This document shows, one piece after another, positions 6,501 to 10,089 of a DNA stretch of 10,089 nt. The stretch lies in assembly GCA_031276375.1 (NCBI GenBank), contig JAISNE010000361.1, forward strand, positions 1-10,089, written 5' to 3'. Each line of letters begins with the position of its first letter. Within the stretch, counting starts at the first letter, position 1. Source of the stretch: Accumulibacter sp. (GTDB lineage Bacteria; Pseudomonadota; Gammaproteobacteria; Burkholderiales; Rhodocyclaceae). The position numbers and the translations under genes were made by a program. Under the pieces are notes generated by a model that made no database searches, was not told the DNA's origin, and saw nothing but the letters and a program-made list of their open reading frames with translations.

Positions 6501-7446
6501 GCGCGGGCAATTTTTCGGCGAACCGAAGATCGACCCCGCGCAGCGCCATGTCCGCCGTCACCTCGCGCAAGCCGCCGCCGGCAAAGCTCAGCCAGACGCG
6601 CGCCGCGCCGCGCCCGCGCGTCAGGGCGAGCGGATAGTCCACCCAGCGCTTCCACACCGCCAGATCGGCATAATCGACCTCGGCGAAGGCCTGCCCGCGC
6701 CATTTGCCGGGCGCGCCGAAATCGCTGCCGCGAAAATCGCCGCGCAGGTCGATGCGCGACGCGAAACCGTCGGGAGGCAGCGCCGTCAGGCCGAAGCGGT
6801 GATGCCGCCCATCGTTGTCGATGGCGATATTCACCTCCTCCATGACCAGCGCCGGCGCGCCCCGCAACTCATCCTCCCAGACCAGCGTCGCGCCGCCGAT
6901 GCGGATGTGGCGCTGCTCGAACACCCACGACGAGATTCCGCCCTTGCCGCCTTTCCGCTCGTTCCGTTCGTTCCGCTCGTTTCCCTCGTCGCCGCGGAAA
7001 AGCGGAATGCCGGCGATGAAAAACCGGCCGTCGCCGCCGCGCCGCATGTGCAAGGTCGGCTCGTCGATGCGCAGCAGGCGCAGGCACGGACGCATTTCCA
7101 CCACGGACCACCACGACAGCACCGTGTCGACGCGCAGGAACGCCAGCGCCGGGCGTCCCTCGACGTCGGCCACGCTGACGTCGTACAGCGTCAGTTCGGG
7201 ATGAATGCCGTCCCAATCCGCTTCGATGCGGCCGATGTCCACCTTCAGCCCGATGCTGTCCGCGACTATCCGCTCGATCAGCGGGCGATAGTTTTCGACG
7301 TTCGGCAAGACCGCGTAGCGCAGCGACAGGACCAGCAGGATGAACAGAAAATAGAGGCCGCACACGCTCCACGCGAATACGCGCGCCAGCCGCCCCGCGA
7401 TGGACGGCGAGAGAAAACCGCAGCGGCGATGGAGCGCCGCGCGCAA
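3490..7446 (-). CDS. yhdP: YhdP-family AsmA-like envelope protein
   Basis: Predicted protein of 1318 residues (E. coli YhdP is 1266). One transmembrane helix near the N-terminus (about 23-42, VFAWSVCGLYFLFILLVLSL) anchors it in the inner membrane; the rest is periplasmic. The YhdP/DUF3971 start RYAVLPNVENYRPLIERIV (43-61) and IGRIEADWDGIHPELTLYDV (71-90) is clear. The C-terminal AsmA-type region carries LDFKDVFSEGLAFNAVSGRM, then a hydrophobic VGVAMVHPAAGVATWLASKV and GTVFSYHYLITGAWDDPKVE. In E. coli YhdP acts with TamB and YdbH in phospholipid traffic to the outer membrane; this role is inferred here. I place the start at TTG 7446, after GGGA five bases upstream, but GTG 7509 and ATG 7614 are in frame. 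The last would add 56 residues and overlap the glnE start. A 9-bp repeat encodes GNERNERNERKGGKGG (155-170). First gene of the operon with nit and tldD. Confidence 0.9.
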   Translation of the reverse strand: MRAALHRRCGFLSPSIAGRLARVFAWSVCGLYFLFILLVLSLRYAVLPNVENYRPLIERIVADSIGLKVDIGRIEADWDGIHPELTLYDVSVADVEGRPALAFLRVDTVLSWWSVVEMRPCLRLLRIDEPTLHMRRGGDGRFFIAGIPLFRGDEGNERNERNERKGGKGGISSWVFEQRHIRIGGATLVWEDELRGAPALVMEEVNIAIDNDGRHHRFGLTALPPDGFASRIDLRGDFRGSDFGAPGKWRGQAFAEVDYADLAVWKRWVDYPLALTRGRGAARVWLSFAGGGLREVTADMALRGVDLRFAEKLPALSLESLSGRLRVNFLDDGFILDGRELALSSRAARAGGGEEAIRIDPADFEIEWRQNRESGATVGKAGISRLDLGALARLAAYLPFDAQSRQLLEDYAPRGEVSAFLARWSGSAEKLSEYSLEAGVRDLGLRAKGYFPGFSGITGALEASETGGKAVLRSGESSIDLPAVFPESLIRLDSLNAQVAWKIDGDALEVELARVDFAGPEAAGSAQGKYRATGDGPGIVDLSAALTRAEARAVWRYLPYAVGRGARHWLRDSLLAGKATEAHLVLKGNLKDFPFTDKDTGRFLVTVKARDAVLDYGAGWPRIDDIQGELRFEGKGMTIEARQGRILGARLSATQARIPDFDAPVSTLLVKGQAEGPTAEFLKFIEQSPVGEQIGHFTEGLRAAGNGHLELDLTLPLDEKKFHEAKVAGVYRFIANEMSFDDALPPLRRIDGQLRFSGSDLVVPGIDAVLFGGPLKIRGGLRKDGRVLITADGVADIGELRRQSAHPALAGLSGKTPYRGEIRIRGRNADLLLESNLVGLASTLPEPFAKAAADALPLRFETRLLPAARWDAAVRDQLSASLGMRLTARIVRRKTPGGFTPERGAIAIGRSLNMPEKGLTLDVTARRLDLDVWQKLFGAVSSGEPDEDALAWRPDALSLRAGELVARGMSWNDIELSAAVDRQQWQVRVDSRQAAGELVWDGADGGRLAARLGRLAIERLPEQSATDAAKPASRPPALDVVADDFSVRRINFGRLEVRANNDGAAWNLERIQASNPHGMLTGKGSWRQDGGGGLTQLDFKLDSGDVGGLLARLGYPGSVRAGTAQLEGKLAWNGAPTEIDFASMNGHLRLKAAKGQFLKLDPGAAGKLLGLISLQNLPRRISLDFKDVFSEGLAFNAVSGRMAVQKGVMRTDRLRIDSPVARVLMRGEVDLARETQRLEVTVRPELGDTAAVGVAMVHPAAGVATWLASKVLKNPLGTVFSYHYLITGAWDDPKVEKQAAPASGDDDPSGGANEPDAH
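6952..6987 (-). repeat. In-frame 9-bp coding minisatellite in yhdP
   Basis: Four 9-bp units on the plus strand: TTTCCGCTC, GTTCCGTTC, GTTCCGCTC, GTTTCCCTC. On the coding strand they give the run GNERNERNERK, just after the first DUF3971 segment and before WVFEQRHIRIGGATLVWEDE. As unit length is a multiple of three, gain or loss of units would not break the frame. Related proteins normally have a short loop here (inference from family knowledge). Confidence 0.7.
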
Positions 7447-7485
7447 ATTGTTCCCGCGCGCCGGGAGGCCGCCCGCGAATAGGCT

Positions 7486-7515
7486 TTGCCAGATTGCTTT
7501 AAACGTCACTAGAAT
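7486..7515 (+). promoter_or_regulatory. Sigma70-type promoter for glnE
   Basis: TTGCCA (7486-7491) and TAGAAT (7510-7515), each 5 of 6 to consensus, are separated by 18 bp. A start near 7522 would give a leader of about 90 bases before the glnE ATG. The surrounding bases are more AT-rich than the flanking genes. No comparably good promoter is visible for yhdP on the opposite strand; TACAAT at 7552-7547 is a possible -10 without a good -35. Confidence 0.55.
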
Positions 7516-7612
7516 GGAGCACTGCTTGCGAGACCGACAAAGCGGCCATTGTAACGGCTTTGGCCTTGACCGGCCGGAGCCGGTTCCCCCGGACACGACA
7601 AAATCGACCAAC

Positions 7613-10089
7613 ATGCGCGAATCCGCTTCCCACGAACTTCCCGAACTTTCCGAACTTTCCGAATTCCCCGAATCCTGGCAACCCGCGTTGTCGCACAGCC
7701 GTTTCCTGCGCCAGTTGCTGGCATCGCGCGCGGACGTCGCCGGCTGGGTGCGCGAGCACGCCGACGCGCCGCTGTCCGGCGGCCCGATGCGCGACTTCCT
7801 GGAGGCTGAAACGATTGCCGGCGAGGACGACTTGCAGCGCGCGCTGCGCCGCCTGCGCCAGCGCGTCATGGCCGCGCTGATGGTGCGCGACCTCGGCGGG
7901 CGGGCGCCGCTCTCCGAAGTGTTCGAAACGATGACCGCGCTGGCCGACGTCGCCACCAACCACGCGCTCGGCTTCCTGCACCGCCGGCTGGCCGCGCGCT
8001 TCGGCGAACCGCTGGACGCGCATGGCCGGCCGCAGCGCATGCTGGTGATCGGCATGGGCAAGCTCGGCGGGCGCGAGCTGAACGTATCGTCCGATGTCGA
8101 CTACATCTTCGTCTATCCGGAAGACGGCGAAACGGCCGGCGCGCCCGACGGCGGAAAACGGCTCGAAAACTTCGAGTTCTTCACCCGCCTGGGCAAGCGG
8201 CTGATCGCCGCGCTCGGCGAGATGACCGGCGACGGACGGGTGTTCCGCGTCGACATGCGCCTGCGCCCGAACGGCGACTCCGGGGCGCTGGTCGCCTCGA
8301 TCGGTTCGCTGGAATACTACTTCGTCACGCAGGGCCGCGAATGGGAACGCTACGCCTGGATCAAGGCGCGGGTCATGAACGAAGGCGACAACCTGCAAGC
8401 GGAATGGCGGAGCGCGCTGGAAAACACCGCCCGCCCCTTCATCTATCGCAAATACCTGGACTTCGGCGCGATCAACGCCATGCGCGATCTGCACGCGCAG
8501 ATTCGCCGCGAAGTCGCGCGCCGGGACCGGATCGACCACATCAAGCTCGGCCCCGGCGGCATCCGCGAGATCGAATTCACCGCGCAGGTCTTCCAGCTCA
8601 TCCGCGGCGGGCACGACGCGGCGCTGCGCCTGCGCCCGACGCTGCAAGTGCTGCCGCGGCTGGTGGAGCGATGCCTGCTGCCGGCCGACAGCGAAAAGGA
8701 ACTGATCGCGGCCTACGAATTCCTGCGCCGGCTGGAACACCGCCTGCAATACGTCGACGACGCGCAAACGCACATGCTGCCCACCGGCGAGCCGGAGCGC
8801 GCGCGGATCGCCCGCGCGATGGATTTCGCCGACTGGCCGGCGCTCATCGCGGTGCTGGAAACCCACCGGCGGAACGTCGCCCGGCACTTCGATGAAATCT
8901 TCGCCGATCCCCTCGACGGCACGCATGCCCTCGCCGGCCTGTGGTTCGAACAGATCGAGGGCGGCGACGCGCTGGAAACGGCGGGCAATCTCGGCTTCCG
9001 CCATCCCGCGGCGATGCTCGAACGCCTGCGCGCCTTCCGGCGAAGCGCCAAGTATCAGCAACTGGCCACGCCGATCCGCGAGCGGCTCGACGCCATCGGC
9101 CCGCGCCTGATCGAAGCCGCGGCCGCCACCAGGACGCCCGACGCCACCTGGCTGCGCTGCCTCGATCTGGTCGAAACGATCGGCCGGCGCGGCGCCTACC
9201 TCGCGCTGCTGCAACAGCACCCGCAGGCGCTGGCCAAGGTCGCCGAGATCGTCGGCAGTTCGGCCTGGGCGGCGGACTATCTCACCCGCCACCCGATTCT
9301 CCTCGACGAAGTGATCGACCCGCGCCTGTACGACGTGGCGACCGACTGGAAAGGATTCAAGCACGACCTCGACGCGCGCCTGTCCAGCGAAGCCGGCGAC
9401 ACCGAACGCGAAATGGACATCCTGCGCGAGGAACACCACGCCCAGGTCTTCCGCCTGCTGGCGCAGGACATCGCCGGACTGCAAACGGTCGAGCGGCTGG
9501 CCGACCATCTGACCCAACTGGCCGACATCATCGTGCAGACCACGCTCGATCTGTGCTGGGAACGGCTGCGGGAACGCCACCCGCGCCCCGGCCAGCCGCC
9601 GAAATTCGCGGTCATCGCCTACGGCAAGCTGGGCGGCAAGGAACTGGCCTACGGCTCGGATCTCGACCTGGTTTTCCTGCACGACGACCCGGAACCGGGC
9701 ATCGGCGAACTCTACGCCCGCCTGGCGCAGCGCCTGAACACCTGGCTGACCAGCCAGACCTCCGCCGGCATGCTGTTCGAGACCGACTTCCGCCTGCGGC
9801 CGAACGGCGATTCGGGCCTGCTGGTCTGTTCGGTGGATGCGTTCTGCGAATACCAGATGACCAAGGCCTGGGTGTGGGAACACCAGGCGGCGACGCGCGC
9901 CCGCTTTTGCGCCGGCTCCCCGGAAGTCGGCAAACGCTTCGAGTCCATCCGCACCGGCATCCTGCGCCAGAGACGCGATCTGGCGAAGCTGAAGAGCGAG
10001 GTGCTGGAAATGCGCCAGCGCATGCTCGACGCGCACGCCTCGAACAGCGACGAAGTCTTCGACATCAAGCAGGACCCCGGCGGTCTGGT
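7613..10089 (+). CDS. glnE: GlnE, bifunctional glutamine synthetase adenylyltransferase/adenylyl-removing enzyme (C-terminus cut off)
   Basis: The frame is open for 825 codons to the right edge; full GlnE is about 900-950, so roughly the last 100 residues are missing. GlnE attaches AMP to glutamine synthetase and removes it, under control of PII (GlnB) and glutamine. The two nucleotidyltransferase halves are clear. The N-terminal adenylyl-removing domain has GMGKLGGRELNVSSDVD (147-163, D161 and D163), RLRPNGDSG (216-224) and HIKLGPGGIREIEF (309-322). The C-terminal adenylylating domain has AYGKLGGKELAYGSDLDLVF (669-688, D683 and D685), RLRPNGDSG (727-735) and FDIKQDPGGL (816-825). All expected acidic residues are present. 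ATG 7613 is the only usable start before the conserved PALSHSRFLRQLL (24-36); its ribosome-binding site is weak. Residues 8-20 (ELPELSELSEFPE) come from a 9-bp repeat. Divergent from yhdP, with a promoter at 7486-7515. Confidence 0.97.
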   Translation, partial: MRESASHELPELSELSEFPESWQPALSHSRFLRQLLASRADVAGWVREHADAPLSGGPMRDFLEAETIAGEDDLQRALRRLRQRVMAALMVRDLGGRAPLSEVFETMTALADVATNHALGFLHRRLAARFGEPLDAHGRPQRMLVIGMGKLGGRELNVSSDVDYIFVYPEDGETAGAPDGGKRLENFEFFTRLGKRLIAALGEMTGDGRVFRVDMRLRPNGDSGALVASIGSLEYYFVTQGREWERYAWIKARVMNEGDNLQAEWRSALENTARPFIYRKYLDFGAINAMRDLHAQIRREVARRDRIDHIKLGPGGIREIEFTAQVFQLIRGGHDAALRLRPTLQVLPRLVERCLLPADSEKELIAAYEFLRRLEHRLQYVDDAQTHMLPTGEPERARIARAMDFADWPALIAVLETHRRNVARHFDEIFADPLDGTHALAGLWFEQIEGGDALETAGNLGFRHPAAMLERLRAFRRSAKYQQLATPIRERLDAIGPRLIEAAAATRTPDATWLRCLDLVETIGRRGAYLALLQQHPQALAKVAEIVGSSAWAADYLTRHPILLDEVIDPRLYDVATDWKGFKHDLDARLSSEAGDTEREMDILREEHHAQVFRLLAQDIAGLQTVERLADHLTQLADIIVQTTLDLCWERLRERHPRPGQPPKFAVIAYGKLGGKELAYGSDLDLVFLHDDPEPGIGELYARLAQRLNTWLTSQTSAGMLFETDFRLRPNGDSGLLVCSVDAFCEYQMTKAWVWEHQAATRARFCAGSPEVGKRFESIRTGILRQRRDLAKLKSEVLEMRQRMLDAHASNSDEVFDIKQDPGGL
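7634..7669 (+). repeat. In-frame 9-bp coding minisatellite near the glnE start
   Basis: Four 9-bp units: GAACTTCCC, GAACTTTCC, GAACTTTCC, GAATTCCCC. They encode ELPELSELSEFP at residues 8-19, before the first conserved GlnE segment. The segment is acidic and low-complexity, and length variation here would keep the frame. Confidence 0.7.

Noticed and set aside
3598..7482. 1294-codon open frame on the plus strand opposite yhdP
   Set aside because: It lies entirely antisense to yhdP, is composed of H/R/Q/A-rich sequence without any family motif, and is the expected by-product of strong third-position GC bias.
7499..10036. 845-codon open frame on the minus strand opposite glnE
   Set aside because: The plus-strand frame contains every GlnE catalytic motif; the antisense frame has none and has biased composition.

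Overview
The window reads as a stretch of a high-GC (roughly 65% by eye) proteobacterial chromosome, most probably a betaproteobacterium of the Rhodocyclales/Nitrosomonadales type. The evidence is the sequence character of the proteins and the gene block glnE <-> yhdP-nit-tldD, an arrangement I know from betaproteobacteria. This taxonomic placement is inference; there is no rRNA or other marker here.

Layout. On the minus strand, right to left, lies the operon yhdP (AsmA-like envelope protein, 7446-3490), nit (carbon-nitrogen hydrolase of the Nit1/YbeM type, 3509-2646) and tldD (metalloprotease subunit, 2596-1139). nit overlaps the end of yhdP by 20 bases. Diverging from yhdP on the plus strand is glnE (from 7613, cut by the right edge), with a good sigma70-type promoter in the 166-bp gap. 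At the left edge, still on the minus strand, a flagellar rod operon begins: flgB (437-30) followed by the first 11 codons of flgC in a 4-base ATGA overlap.

The 438-1138 gap carries a nearly perfect sigma54 (-24/-12) promoter 34 bp before the flgB start. A cluster of CGGCAA half-sites, one pair forming the palindrome CGGCAA-ATA-TTGCCG, sits about 70-115 bp upstream of the predicted transcription start, where an NtrC-family activator would bind. Rod genes here are therefore probably under a sigma54/FleQ- or FlrC-like hierarchy. The rest of the gap holds a heptanucleotide repeat, REP-like hairpins, an AT-richer patch with a palindrome and a very strong but orphan ribosome-binding site.

The most unusual structural feature is a family of 7-bp tandem repeats. 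One array of exactly seven heptads fills the whole 49-bp nit-tldD spacer and touches the tldD start codon, leaving no Shine-Dalgarno. An inverted, more degenerate array touches the tldD stop codon. tldD is thus bracketed by inverted heptamer arrays. A third array (CAGGGGG units) lies at 623-657. Two 9-bp in-frame coding minisatellites also occur, one in yhdP and one near the start of glnE.

I see no tRNA, rRNA, CRISPR, transposase, phage or defence gene. The protein-coding content is conventional housekeeping; the novelty, if any, is in the repeats and the flgB control region.
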